A stretch of DNA of 64,000 bases from Streptomyces sp. NWU339 (GTDB taxonomy: Bacteria > Actinomycetota > Actinomycetes > Streptomycetales > Streptomycetaceae), in the NCBI RefSeq assembly GCF_003143855.1, contig NZ_QFRK01000018.1:1-64000 (forward strand). Reading direction: 5' to 3'. Positions 39,917-48,716 of the stretch are shown here, piece after piece. The position numbers and the translations under genes are program-made. Position 1 is the first letter of the stretch; the number at the start of each line of letters is the position of its first letter. Under the pieces are notes generated by a model, which was not told the DNA's origin, made no database searches, and saw only the letters and a program-made list of their open reading frames with translations.

Positions 39917-41350
39917 GTGCACACACGTCTGCTGCCGCTGCTCATCGTCCTGATGGCGGCCGTACTGCTCGCGCTAGGGGTTCCGCTCGCCGTCAGCCTG
40001 GCGCGTGCGCAGCAGCAACAGGTCGTCGTCGACCGGATCGACGACACGGCGCGCTTCGCGGCCCTCGCCCAGTTCGTCACCGAGCCGGCCGACCCCGTGG
40101 CCGGCGACATCGACGAGCGCCGGGAGACCCTCAGCAGCGAACTCCGCAGCTACCACGAGGTGTACGGCATCCGGGCCGGCGTCTTCCGCCGCAACGACGT
40201 CCCGATGGCGCACGCGCCGGACGACTGGTTCCTGCCCAGGACAGGCGAGGTGCGCGACGCCTTCCAGGAGGCGCTGCTCAGCCGCCGCAGCCATGATCCC
40301 GAGCAGGTGTGGCCCTGGGAGCGGCGCAACCTGGTGGTGGCCTCGCCGGTCATCCGGGACGGTGACGTCGTCGCGGTCGTCGTCACCGACTCGCCCACCG
40401 GGCAGATGCGCTCACACATCCTCCAGGGCTGGCTGATCATCGCCGTGGGTGAGGGGGCGGCGATGCTGCTGGCCGTCGGCGCGGCCCTGCGGCTGACCGG
40501 CTGGGTGCTCAAGCCCGTACGAGTCCTGGACGCCACCACTCACGACATCGCCACCGGGCGGCTGAAGTCCAGGGTCGCGGTGGCCGGCGGACCGCCGGAG
40601 CTCCGGCGGCTCGCCCGGTCGTTCAACGAGATGGCGGACAACGTCGAGGGCGTGCTGGAACAGCAGCGTGCCTTCGTCGCCGACGCCTCGCACCAGTTGC
40701 GCAACCCGCTCTCGGCGCTGCTGCTGCGCATCGAACTGCTCGCGCTGGAGCTGCCCGACGGCAACGAGGAGATCGCCTCGGTCCAGGCCGAGGGCAGGCG
40801 GCTGGCGCACGTCCTGGACGACCTGCTCGACCTGGCGCTGGCCGAGCACAGCGAGGCCCAGCTCCAGGTCACCGACATCGGAGCCCTGGCCGCCGAACGT
40901 GTGGCGGCGTGGTCGCCCACCGCCGAGGCCAAGGGGGTCCTGCTGGCCGGGGACTGCCCGCCGACCACGGCGTGGGCCGACCCGGTCGCCCTGTCCAGCG
41001 CGCTGGACGCGGTCATCGACAACGCGGTGAAGTTCACGCCGGAGGGCGAGAGGGTCGAGGTGGCCGTCGCCTCCAACGGTGACACCTCCACCGTCGTCGT
41101 CACCGACCACGGCCCCGGCCTGAACGACGAAGAGCTGGCCCGCGTCGGCGACCGCTTCTGGCGCAGCGGGCGGCACCAGAACGTCAAGGGCTCGGGTCTC
41201 GGCCTGTCCATCGCCCGGGCCCTGCTCACGGCGGGCTGCGGCTCGATCGCGTACGACCGCCACGAGCCGCACGGGCTGACGGTGACGGTGACGGTGCCGA
41301 GGAGCGCCCCCACGGGGGCGACCACCGGTCAGGGCTTGACGGACCGGTAG
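39917..41350 (+). CDS. Two-component sensor histidine kinase
   Basis: A 477-aa membrane kinase. The N-terminal helix (~5-28) and a second one (~170-195) enclose an extracytoplasmic sensor region of ~140 residues. HAMP (~200-255), HisKA (His in ADASHQLRNPLSALLL) and HATPase (NAVKFTPEGE, DHGPGL, GSGLGLSIARAL) follow. Note HQLRNP in place of the commoner HELRTP, a variant common in Streptomyces. The start is the GTG 9 bp after the regulator. The last 22 bp overlap the 3' end of the convergent TAXI gene. Confidence 0.93.
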   Translation: MHTRLLPLLIVLMAAVLLALGVPLAVSLARAQQQQVVVDRIDDTARFAALAQFVTEPADPVAGDIDERRETLSSELRSYHEVYGIRAGVFRRNDVPMAHAPDDWFLPRTGEVRDAFQEALLSRRSHDPEQVWPWERRNLVVASPVIRDGDVVAVVVTDSPTGQMRSHILQGWLIIAVGEGAAMLLAVGAALRLTGWVLKPVRVLDATTHDIATGRLKSRVAVAGGPPELRRLARSFNEMADNVEGVLEQQRAFVADASHQLRNPLSALLLRIELLALELPDGNEEIASVQAEGRRLAHVLDDLLDLALAEHSEAQLQVTDIGALAAERVAAWSPTAEAKGVLLAGDCPPTTAWADPVALSSALDAVIDNAVKFTPEGERVEVAVASNGDTSTVVVTDHGPGLNDEELARVGDRFWRSGRHQNVKGSGLGLSIARALLTAGCGSIAYDRHEPHGLTVTVTVPRSAPTGATTGQGLTDR

Positions 41351-42324
41351 TACCGGCGTGCGCCGTCGTGCAGCCGGAGCGGATCGGTGTAGATGGCGGT
41401 GCGCACGTCTACCAGCTGGGCGGAGTGGACGCGCTTACCGATGTTGTCCCGGCTCTTGAGCACGATCCGGGTCAGCCATTCGGTGAGCCGCGGGTCCGCG
41501 TCCGCCCGGGTGATCAGCAGATTGGACACGGCCATCGTCGGGACGGTCGCGCCGTGCTGGCTGCCGGGGTAGGCCGACTCCGGCATGTTGGTGGCCCGGT
41601 AGTAGCGCGTGGCACCACTCTGCCGGTGGAGCTGGGCGACCAGGTCGGCCGTTATCGGTACGAACCGCAGACCGGAGTTCTCGGAGAACGTCCGCAGGCC
41701 GTCCGTGGGCAGCCCGCCCGACCAGAAGAACGCGTCCAGCCCGTGCCCGAGCCGCCCCGGGCCGGTGTCGATGCCGTCCGCGGAGGGTCTGATGTCCTGC
41801 TCGGGATCGATGCCCGCCGCCCTGAGCACCTGGTTCGCGATGAGCCGCACGCCCGACTTGGGCGGCCCGATGGCGACCCTCTTCCCCCGCAGATCGGCGA
41901 CGGAACGGATGTCGGAACCGGGCGAGACCACGAGCTGCACGTAGTCGTCGTAGAGACGGGCGACTCCGCGCAGCCGGTCGGCACCGGGCTGGTCGCTCAG
42001 TCTGTACGTCTCCACCGCGTCGGCCGCCGCGATCGCGAAGTCGGCCTCTCCGGTCGCCACCCGGCGTACGTTCTCCTGCGACCCGTCGCTCGTCAGCAGC
42101 CGCACTTCGAGGTCCGGCATGTGTTTACTGAGCGAGGTGCGCAGGAGCTCACCGTATTTCTGGTACACACCTGCGCGTGTCCCCGTGCTCAGGGTGACCG
42201 TCCCACGGGGTGGCTCCTCGCTCCAGGGGGCCAGCCACCACAGCAGCAGTCCGAGCGCCACGAAACCGGCGACCGTGCCCCGCAGGACCCGGCGCCTGCC
42301 GATACGGGACAGCGCGTTGGACAT
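41329..42324 (-). CDS. TAXI-family TRAP transporter solute-binding protein
   Basis: A 331-aa exported or anchored protein. Residues ~15-35 (VAGFVALGLLLWWLAPWS) form a single hydrophobic anchor after an Arg-rich N-terminus. The mature part is TAXI (NMT1-like) type: TLSTGTRAGVYQKYGELL, DFAIAAADAVETY, SVADLRGKRVAIGPPKSG. No TRAP permease genes (dctQ/dctM) lie nearby, so it may serve a distant permease or, more attractively, feed the adjacent two-component kinase. It overlaps that kinase by 22 bp at the 3' ends. Confidence 0.88.
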   Translation of the reverse strand: MSNALSRIGRRRVLRGTVAGFVALGLLLWWLAPWSEEPPRGTVTLSTGTRAGVYQKYGELLRTSLSKHMPDLEVRLLTSDGSQENVRRVATGEADFAIAAADAVETYRLSDQPGADRLRGVARLYDDYVQLVVSPGSDIRSVADLRGKRVAIGPPKSGVRLIANQVLRAAGIDPEQDIRPSADGIDTGPGRLGHGLDAFFWSGGLPTDGLRTFSENSGLRFVPITADLVAQLHRQSGATRYYRATNMPESAYPGSQHGATVPTMAVSNLLITRADADPRLTEWLTRIVLKSRDNIGKRVHSAQLVDVRTAIYTDPLRLHDGARRYYRSVKP

Positions 42325-42462
42325 GGCGCGATCCTGCCAGTCCGTATGCCCCGCTGACCAGGGCAGAGCGCACATACCCGGCCGGAAGGTGGGCAGGGCG
42401 ACGGACCGGACGACGCAGCCGGGACCGTCGGGACTGTCGGGGGCTGCCGCTACAGTCACGGC

Positions 42463-42870
42463 ATGAGCGCTTCGCCCGCCGACCTGGTCCGTGAGTTCCA
42501 CCGTGCCTTCGGGCTGGACGCGCGCGAGACACCGACCGAGGTCTCCCCGGAACTCGCCGCCCACCGAGGCGAACTGCTCGCCGAGGAGGCCGCCGAGGTC
42601 GCGGAGGTGGCGGTGCACGGTCCGCTCGACCGGCTCGCGCACGAACTGGCCGATGTCGTCTACGTCGCCTACGGCACGGCGCTCGTCCACGGCATCGACC
42701 TCGACGCGGTGATCTCCGAGATCCACCGTTCCAACATGACCAAGCGTGGCCCCGACGGCCGGATCACCCGCCGCTCCGACGGCAAGGTCCTCAAGGGGGA
42801 CCACTACGAGGCTCCGGACGTGTCCCAGGTGCTGCGCCGGCAGGGATGGACGCCGGGCGCGGAGGTCTGA
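42463..42870 (+). CDS. MazG-like nucleotide pyrophosphohydrolase-family protein
   Basis: A 135-aa all-alpha NTP pyrophosphohydrolase-like protein. The metal-binding pattern ExxE...ExxD is visible in LLAEEAAEVAEVAVHG and ELADVVYVAYGTALVHGID. It may hydrolyse aberrant or excess nucleotides; the substrate is unknown. The ATG is used; no strong Shine-Dalgarno is visible. It lies between the TAXI gene (divergent) and miaB (same strand, 112 bp downstream). Confidence 0.85.
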   Translation: MSASPADLVREFHRAFGLDARETPTEVSPELAAHRGELLAEEAAEVAEVAVHGPLDRLAHELADVVYVAYGTALVHGIDLDAVISEIHRSNMTKRGPDGRITRRSDGKVLKGDHYEAPDVSQVLRRQGWTPGAEV

Positions 42871-42982
42871 GCCGGAGCCCGGGACCCCGTCGGGAACGCG
42901 ATCCGGCCCCGGACGCACGGTCGCCGCCGGGCGGGTTCTCCGCCGTCCCGGCGTGTCGTGGCGAGCGCATACCCTGTAGGGC

Positions 42983-44500
42983 ATGAGCAGCATCGACCGG
43001 AGCCAGTCAGTGGGCGGCACGCGCACCTACGAAGTCCGCACCTACGGGTGCCAGATGAACGTCCACGACTCCGAGCGATTGTCCGGGCTGCTGGAGGACG
43101 CGGGCTACGTCCGCGCCCCCGACGGCGCCGACGGCGACGCCGACGTCGTCGTCTTCAACACCTGCGCCGTGCGGGAGAACGCCGACAACAAGCTCTACGG
43201 CAACCTCGGCCACCTCGCCCCGAAGAAGGCGCAGCGCCCCGGCATGCAGATCGCGGTCGGCGGCTGCCTCGCGCAGAAGGACCGCGACACCATCGTGAAG
43301 CGGGCCCCCTGGGTGGACGTCGTCTTCGGCACGCACAACATCGGCAAGCTTCCGGTCCTCCTGGAGCGCGCCCGCGTCCAGGAGGAGGCGCAGGTCGAGA
43401 TCGCCGAGTCGCTGGAGGCCTTCCCGTCCACGCTGCCGACCCGCCGTGAGAGCGCCTACGCGGCCTGGGTGTCCATCTCCGTCGGCTGCAACAACACCTG
43501 CACCTTCTGCATCGTCCCGGCGCTGCGCGGCAAGGAGAAGGACCGGCGCCCCGGTGACATCCTCGCCGAGGTCGAGGCCCTGGTCGCCGAGGGCGTCTCG
43601 GAGATCACCCTGCTCGGCCAGAACGTCAACGCGTACGGCTCCGACATCGGCGACCGGGAGGCGTTCAGCAAGCTGTTGCGGGCCTGCGGGAGCATCGACG
43701 GCCTGGAGCGCGTCCGCTTCACCTCTCCGCACCCGCGCGACTTCACCGACGACGTCATCGCCGCCATGGCCGAGACGCCCAACGTGATGCCGCAGCTCCA
43801 CATGCCGCTCCAGTCCGGCTCGGACACGGTGCTGAAGGCGATGCGCCGTTCGTACCGGCAGGAGCGCTACCTCGGCATCATCGAGAAGGTCCGAGCCGCC
43901 ATCCCGCACGCGGCGATCAGCACCGACATCATCGTGGGCTTCCCCGGCGAGACCGAGGAGGACTTCGAGCAGACCCTGCAGGTGGTGCGCGAGGCCCGCT
44001 TCGCGCAGGCCTTCACCTTCCAGTACTCCAAGCGTCCGGGCACCCCGGCCGCGGAGATGGACGGCCAGATCCCCAAGAAGGTCGTCCAGGAGCGCTACGA
44101 GCGGCTGGTCGCCCTCCAGGAGGAGATCTCCTGGGAGGAGAACAAGAAGCAGATCGGCCGGACCCTGGAGCTGATGGTGGCCGAAGGGGAGGGCCGCAAG
44201 GACGACACCACCCACCGCCTCTCCGGCCGCGCCCGGGACAGCCGCCTGGTGCACTTCACCAAGCCGGAGCAGGAGGTCCGCCCCGGCGACGTCGTGACCG
44301 TCGAGATCACGTACGCGGCCCCCCACCACCTTCTCGCCGAGGGCCCCGCCCTGGACGTGCGCCGCACGCGTGCGGGTGACGCCTGGGAGAAGCGGAACGC
44401 CGAGAAGGCGGCGCGGCCGGCGGGCGTGATGCTGGGCCTGCCGAAGATCGGTGCGCCCGAACCCCTCCCGGTCGCGGCGGGCGGCTGCGGCTGCGACTGA
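42983..44500 (+). CDS. miaB: tRNA-i6A37 methylthiotransferase MiaB
   Basis: A 505-aa radical-SAM enzyme that turns i6A37 into ms2i6A37 in tRNAs reading UNN codons. The UPF0004 domain opens TYGCQMNVHDSERLSGLLE, with cluster Cys also in NTCAVRENAD and VGGCLAQKD. The SAM-cluster triad is C169, C173 and C176 (GCNNTCTFC). TRAM is at ~residues 385-455. The C-terminal tail ends in GGCGCD, rich in Cys. miaA, which makes the i6A substrate, is ~1.4 kb downstream. Both act on the same base. Confidence 0.95.
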   Translation: MSSIDRSQSVGGTRTYEVRTYGCQMNVHDSERLSGLLEDAGYVRAPDGADGDADVVVFNTCAVRENADNKLYGNLGHLAPKKAQRPGMQIAVGGCLAQKDRDTIVKRAPWVDVVFGTHNIGKLPVLLERARVQEEAQVEIAESLEAFPSTLPTRRESAYAAWVSISVGCNNTCTFCIVPALRGKEKDRRPGDILAEVEALVAEGVSEITLLGQNVNAYGSDIGDREAFSKLLRACGSIDGLERVRFTSPHPRDFTDDVIAAMAETPNVMPQLHMPLQSGSDTVLKAMRRSYRQERYLGIIEKVRAAIPHAAISTDIIVGFPGETEEDFEQTLQVVREARFAQAFTFQYSKRPGTPAAEMDGQIPKKVVQERYERLVALQEEISWEENKKQIGRTLELMVAEGEGRKDDTTHRLSGRARDSRLVHFTKPEQEVRPGDVVTVEITYAAPHHLLAEGPALDVRRTRAGDAWEKRNAEKAARPAGVMLGLPKIGAPEPLPVAAGGCGCD

Positions 44501-44552
44501 CGGCGACCGGCCGGGGACTCGCGGGCGGCCCGCCCGGGCTACGCTGCCGATC

Positions 44553-45269
44553 ATGATGGTCGCCGCCGCAGTCTGCCCCTGCCCGCCGCTCCTCGTGTCC
44601 GAGGTCGCCGTGGGCGCCGCCCACGAGCTGGAGGCCGCGCGGGCCGCGTGCACGGACGCGGTCGGGGCGCTCGCCGCCGCCCGCCCCGACCGGCTCGTGG
44701 TCGTCGGCCCGCTGCAGGGCGACGCGGGGCCCGAGCGCTACCCGGAGGGCAGCACGGGGTCCTTCCGCGGCTTCGGGGTCGATCTCGGCGTACGGCTCGG
44801 CGCGGACCAGGGCACGGCGACCGAGCGGGAACTTCCCCCCGGGCCGGCGGTGGGCGCCTGGCTGCTGGAGCGGACCGGCTGGGCGGACGTCCCGGTCGAG
44901 GGTCTCGGCGTGGGGGAACATCTCGCGGCCGAGCGGTGCGTCCAGGAGGGAAGGGACATCGCCGCCGGGACGGAGCGGGTGGCGCTGCTGGTGATGGGTG
45001 ACGCCAGCGCCTGCCGCACGCTCAAGGCTCCCGGCTACCTCGACGAGCGGGCGGCGCCCTTCGACGCGGAGGCCGCCCGGGCACTGGGAGCGGTCGACAC
45101 GGCGGCCCTGCGGGCACTGGACAGCGGCCTGGCGCGCGAGCTCATGGTGTCCGGCCGGGCACCATGGCAGGTCCTCGCGGGCGCGGCCGAGGGCACCGCC
45201 CTGGAGGGCCGCCTGCTGTACGAGGATGCTCCGTACGGGGTGGGCTACATCGTGGCCACCTGGTCGTAG
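44553..45269 (+). CDS. LigB-like (class III extradiol dioxygenase-fold) protein
   Basis: A 238-aa protein of the extradiol ring-cleavage class III fold. It starts MMVAAAVCPCPPLLVSE, where true LigB enzymes have PHPP: the first metal-binding His is replaced by Cys. A second possible active-site region is LVVVGPLQGDAGPE, where catalytic enzymes have a further His. It may therefore be non-catalytic or use a different metal site. The function is unknown. It sits directly after miaB (52 bp), possibly in one operon, and ends at the tandem array and terminator downstream. Either of two adjacent ATGs (44553, 44556) can serve. Confidence 0.78.
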   Translation: MMVAAAVCPCPPLLVSEVAVGAAHELEAARAACTDAVGALAAARPDRLVVVGPLQGDAGPERYPEGSTGSFRGFGVDLGVRLGADQGTATERELPPGPAVGAWLLERTGWADVPVEGLGVGEHLAAERCVQEGRDIAAGTERVALLVMGDASACRTLKAPGYLDERAAPFDAEAARALGAVDTAALRALDSGLARELMVSGRAPWQVLAGAAEGTALEGRLLYEDAPYGVGYIVATWS

Positions 45270-45310
45270 CCGCCGACCGGGTACGACGTCGGCCTGAAGC
45301 CCTGAGCCCT

Positions 45311-45445
45311 GAGGCAACGAACGGCCTGAAACGGCGAACGGCCTGAGGCAACGAACGGCCTGAAACGGCGAACGGCCTGAGGCAACGAACGGCCTGAAAC
45401 AGCGAACGGCCTGAGGCAACGAACGGCCTGAAACAGCGAACGGCC
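45311..45445. repeat. 17-bp tandem repeat array (alternating A/B units)
   Basis: Seven full units of 17 bp run without spacers from 45319 to 45437, alternating GAACGGCCTGAAAC(G/A)GC and GAACGGCCTGAGGCAAC, plus partial units at both ends. Each A/B pair makes a 34-bp higher-order repeat. It is intergenic, between the LigB-like gene and the antitoxin gene, and ends at the hairpin at 45451-45477. Imperfect degenerate copies lead in from ~45290. It is not a CRISPR (no spacers). Function unknown; slipped-strand growth is likely. Confidence 0.93.
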
Positions 45446-45450
45446 GGGAG

Positions 45451-45477
45451 CGCCAGGCGCGTGAGACGCGCCTGGCG
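45451..45477. terminator. Bidirectional terminator after the 17-bp array
   Basis: A perfect 12-bp inverted repeat CGCCAGGCGCGT/ACGCGCCTGGCG with a GAG loop (45451-45462, 45466-45477). It lies between the LigB-like gene (+) and the antitoxin gene (-), whose 3' ends face it, so it probably ends both transcripts. Confidence 0.78.
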
Positions 45478-45518
45478 GGCTCCACGGCCGTCCGTCGCTG
45501 TACCGCGCCGTACCGCGC

Positions 45519-45788
45519 TCAGGAAGCGGGCGGCGGCCCGGCCTGCGGCGTGCTGCCACCCGTGTCCGGACCGGGGTGGTCCTTGTGGGTGAGCCGGTCC
45601 ATGGCGTGCTTGGCCTTGCCCGTGCCCGACTGGATCTTGTCGCTGTACTTGCCCTTGGTCCGCTCGTCGACGGTCTTCGCGGCCTTGTCCAGCCCGTGCT
45701 GGATCTTGCCCTCGTGTTGCTGCGCGAGGTGCGAGACCTTCTCCTTGGCAGGCCCCAGCTTGGCCTTCATGTTGTCCAGGAGACCCAT
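45519..45788 (-). CDS. MT0933-type antitoxin family small protein (orphan)
   Basis: An 89-aa, Lys/Gly-rich protein (MGLLDNMKAKLGPAKEKVSHL). It resembles the PF14013 'MT0933-like antitoxin' family common in Streptomyces and Mycobacterium. Charged, helix-rich, with no membrane part. No partner toxin gene is adjacent (neighbours are LigB-like and miaA), so its antitoxin role is doubtful; a structural or stress role is possible. GGAAGG lies 6-7 nt ahead of the ATG. The C-terminus is Pro/Gly/Ser-rich. Confidence 0.8.
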   Translation of the reverse strand: MGLLDNMKAKLGPAKEKVSHLAQQHEGKIQHGLDKAAKTVDERTKGKYSDKIQSGTGKAKHAMDRLTHKDHPGPDTGGSTPQAGPPPAS

Positions 45789-45900
45789 GATCCACCTTCC
45801 CTCGCGGTGCGGTTCATGTGCGAAAACGCCCATATCCACTTCATACGGTACTCGGGTGGAGGCTGTCCCGCCCGGCTGCGGCGTTTGCGAGACTGGACCG

Positions 45901-46839
45901 GTGAGCAGCGCATCCTCCGCCCCCCGGGTCATCGCCGTCGTCGGTCCCACCGCAGCCGGAAAGTCCGATCTGGGCGTGTTCCTGGCCCGGCAGCTCGGCG
46001 GTGAGGTGGTCAACGCCGACTCCATGCAGCTCTACCGGGGGATGGACATCGGCACCGCCAAGCTGACGCCCGAGGAGCGCGGGGGAGTCGCGCACCACCT
46101 CCTGGACATCTGGGACGTGACCGTCACCGCGTCCGTCGCCGAGTACCAGCGTCTGGCCCGGGAGCGGATCGACGCCCTGCTCGCCGAGGGGCGCTGGCCC
46201 GTCCTGGTCGGGGGGTCCGGCCTCTACGTCCGCGGGGCCGTCGACAACCTCGAGTTCCCGGGCACCGACCCCGACGTCAGATCGCGCCTGGAGGAGGAAC
46301 TCACCCTGCGCGGCTCCGGCGCGCTGCACGCCCGTCTCGCCGCCGCGGACCCCGAGGCCGCGCGGGTCATCCTGCCGAGCAACGGCCGCCGTATCGTCCG
46401 GGCGCTCGAAGTGATCGAGATCACCGGCCTGCCCTTCACCGCCAACCTTCCCGGCCACGACTCGGTCTACGACACCCTTCAGATCGGCGTCGACGTGGCC
46501 CGCCCCGAACTCGACGAGCGCATCGCCCGCCGGGTCGACCGGATGTGGGAGGCGGGTCTCGTGGACGAGGTGCGCGCACTGGAGGCGCAGGGGTTGCGCG
46601 AGGGGCGTACGGCCTCGCGTGCGCTCGGCTACCAGCAGGTCCTCGCGGCGCTCGCCGGGGAGTGCACCCTGGAGGAGGCGCGGTCGGAGACCGTGCGTGC
46701 CACGAAGCGCTTCGCGCGCCGTCAGGATTCATGGTTCAGGCGCGATCCGCGGGTGCACTGGTTGAGTGGGGCCGCGGCGGACCTCAGGGAACTTCCGCAG
46801 CTCGCGCTGTCGTTGGTCGAACGACCGGTCACAGCCTGA
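45901..46839 (+). CDS. miaA: tRNA dimethylallyltransferase MiaA
   Basis: A 312-aa enzyme that transfers a dimethylallyl group to A37 of tRNAs reading codons beginning with U, giving MiaB its substrate. The P-loop GPTAAGKSDLG is at residues ~13-23, the catalytic Asp-Ser is in NADSMQLYRGMDIGTAK (DSxQ/Y), and LVGGSGLYVRG follows. The start GTG at 45901 matches the conserved N-terminus (VIAVVGPTAAGKS). It is divergent from the antitoxin gene and precedes a small membrane protein and dapF. Confidence 0.95.
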   Translation: MSSASSAPRVIAVVGPTAAGKSDLGVFLARQLGGEVVNADSMQLYRGMDIGTAKLTPEERGGVAHHLLDIWDVTVTASVAEYQRLARERIDALLAEGRWPVLVGGSGLYVRGAVDNLEFPGTDPDVRSRLEEELTLRGSGALHARLAAADPEAARVILPSNGRRIVRALEVIEITGLPFTANLPGHDSVYDTLQIGVDVARPELDERIARRVDRMWEAGLVDEVRALEAQGLREGRTASRALGYQQVLAALAGECTLEEARSETVRATKRFARRQDSWFRRDPRVHWLSGAAADLRELPQLALSLVERPVTA

Positions 46840-46947
46840 TCACGTCATGGCATCGGGACGCCCAGGCCGTCATCCGGGCCTCTGACGCCGTGCCATCATC
46901 AAGCTTCGATCGACCAAGTGGAGTCCAAGTTGGGAGGGCGCGTGGCG

Positions 46948-47466
46948 ATGGAGGCCGGCCCTCGCGACACCGCACACGGCACCGAACACCTCACCACCGA
47001 GCGGGGTGCGCCGGAGCAGGATCCCGACCGTCTCGACCTCGGCCGTCTCAGCCCCGACGAGCTGGACGAGACGCAGGGCGGAGTGACCGACGACGGCCCC
47101 GAGCCGGACGAGATGTTCGCGGGCGGCGACGAGGTCGAGGTCGAGCTGCGCCCGCAGCGCCGGCTGCGCATCTGGCAGCTCGCGCCCATCGTCGGCCTGG
47201 CCGCGGTCGGCTCGCTGATGTTCGCGTTCCCGCTCGCCTTCGACTTCGGCGACAGCGGTGCCGTGATCGCCATGCTGGGCCTGCTGATCTGCTCCTGCGC
47301 GGCCGGCTGGGGCATGATGGCCGCCCGCAGGGTGGGCCACACCTGGCCGGGGCTGCCGGCCCGTGGTTCCGGACGCAGACCCGACTGGCGGGTCGTGATC
47401 GCCTACGCCGTGCTGGTCGCCGCGGTGGTGGCGCTGGCCGTCTGGCGAGTGGCCCGCCTCCGCTGA
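46948..47466 (+). CDS. Hypothetical membrane protein between miaA and dapF
   Basis: A 172-aa protein of unknown function. The N-terminal ~80 residues are acidic and soluble (EVEVELRPQRRLRIWQL just before the membrane). Three hydrophobic helices follow (~residues 82-100, 108-128, 148-166), joined by a basic loop. Codon use is typical. GGGAGGG lies 9 nt before the ATG; in-frame GTGs at 46918 and 46942 are alternatives. The gene is conserved next to dapF in Streptomyces from memory, but I cannot name a family. Confidence 0.78.
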   Translation: MEAGPRDTAHGTEHLTTERGAPEQDPDRLDLGRLSPDELDETQGGVTDDGPEPDEMFAGGDEVEVELRPQRRLRIWQLAPIVGLAAVGSLMFAFPLAFDFGDSGAVIAMLGLLICSCAAGWGMMAARRVGHTWPGLPARGSGRRPDWRVVIAYAVLVAAVVALAVWRVARLR

Positions 47467-47523
47467 CGCCCGCGCGGGGCCGCGGCGGGACGCGCTGTCG
47501 TGGCCACCCCGTACGATCGAGGG

Positions 47524-48417
47524 ATGAGCGCGCGGATCGCCTTCCTCAAGGGGCACGGCACCGAGAACGACTTCGTGATCGTCCCGGACCCCGAGAACGC
47601 CATCGACCTGCCCCCCGCCGTCGTCGCGGCCCTGTGCGACCGTCGCGCGGGCATCGGCGGCGACGGACTGCTGCACGTGGTGCGGTCCGCGGCGCATCCC
47701 GAGGCACGGCACCTGGCGGCCGAGGCCGAGTGGTTCATGGACTACCGCAACGGCGACGGCTCGATCGCCGAGATGTGCGGCAACGGAGTGCGGGTGTTCG
47801 CGCGCTACCTCCAGCGGGCAGGGCATGTGGCCGAGGGGGACATCGCGGTCGCCACGCGCGGGGGCGTGAAGACGGTGCACATCGCCAAGACCGGGTCCGA
47901 CAGCGGTTCCGCCGCGGGTGACATCACCGTCGGCATGGGCCGGGCGCTGCTCCCCGACGGCGACGTCACCGTGAGCGTCGACGGGCGCAGCCGGCCGGCG
48001 CGGAACGTGAACATGGGCAACCCGCACGCCGTGGTTTTCGTGGACGACCTCGCGCACGCCGGTGATCTGTTGACCGCGCCCTCCTTCAGCCCCGCCTCGG
48101 CCTATCCGGACGGCGTCAACGTCGAGTTCGTGGCCGACCGGGGCCCGCGGCACGTGGCGCTGCGCGTCCATGAGCGGGGGGCCGGTGAGACCCGCTCGTG
48201 CGGCACGGGTGCCTGCGCGGTCGCGGTGGCCGCCGCCCGCCGGGACGGCGTAGACCCGAGCGTCACCGGAACGCCGGTGACGTACACCGTGGACGTGCCC
48301 GGCGGCACCCTGGTGATCACCGAAAGGCCCGACGGCGAGATCGAGATGACCGGACCCGCGGTGATCGTCGCCGAGGGAGTGATCGAGCAGGAGTGGCTGG
48401 AGAACCCGCCCCGCTGA
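47524..48417 (+). CDS. dapF: Diaminopimelate epimerase
   Basis: A 297-aa enzyme converting LL- to meso-diaminopimelate, the last step before lysine. Streptomyces cell walls use LL-DAP, so its meso product feeds lysine rather than peptidoglycan. The two catalytic Cys are C85 (AEMCGNGVR) and C226 (TRSCGTGACA). FLKGHGTENDFV and GIGGDGLLHV are family motifs. An unusual detail is NGDGS in place of the common NADGS near DYR. The ATG at 47524 is a good start. Confidence 0.95.
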   Translation: MSARIAFLKGHGTENDFVIVPDPENAIDLPPAVVAALCDRRAGIGGDGLLHVVRSAAHPEARHLAAEAEWFMDYRNGDGSIAEMCGNGVRVFARYLQRAGHVAEGDIAVATRGGVKTVHIAKTGSDSGSAAGDITVGMGRALLPDGDVTVSVDGRSRPARNVNMGNPHAVVFVDDLAHAGDLLTAPSFSPASAYPDGVNVEFVADRGPRHVALRVHERGAGETRSCGTGACAVAVAAARRDGVDPSVTGTPVTYTVDVPGGTLVITERPDGEIEMTGPAVIVAEGVIEQEWLENPPR

Positions 48418-48716
48418 AGTCCGGGCCGGCTTGGTATCCCAGATGCACGGGGCAGGAGGCCGACATCCGTGGGGTGCGGGGGCGGATTTCGGCTTCGAGA
48501 GCACGGCGCGCCGCCGGTCCCGTGGCGTGAAACCGCCGCAGTGCGGGGCTTCGCTCGATGGGGTGATCCGTTTCACGCTCGGCGGGAGGCGGTCGGTCGC
48601 ACGTGTTGGGGTCGGTAGCATCAAGCACCGGCCCGGACGGGGGACGAACGCCGTCCCCTGAGCCCGAGTCCGCCCTGGGGCACACCGTCCGCCGGTCAAC
48701 GCAGCCGGAGGTGCCC

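Noticed and set aside
45311..45445. CRISPR-like array
   Set aside because: The repeats are contiguous 17-mers with no unique spacers and no cas gene nearby.
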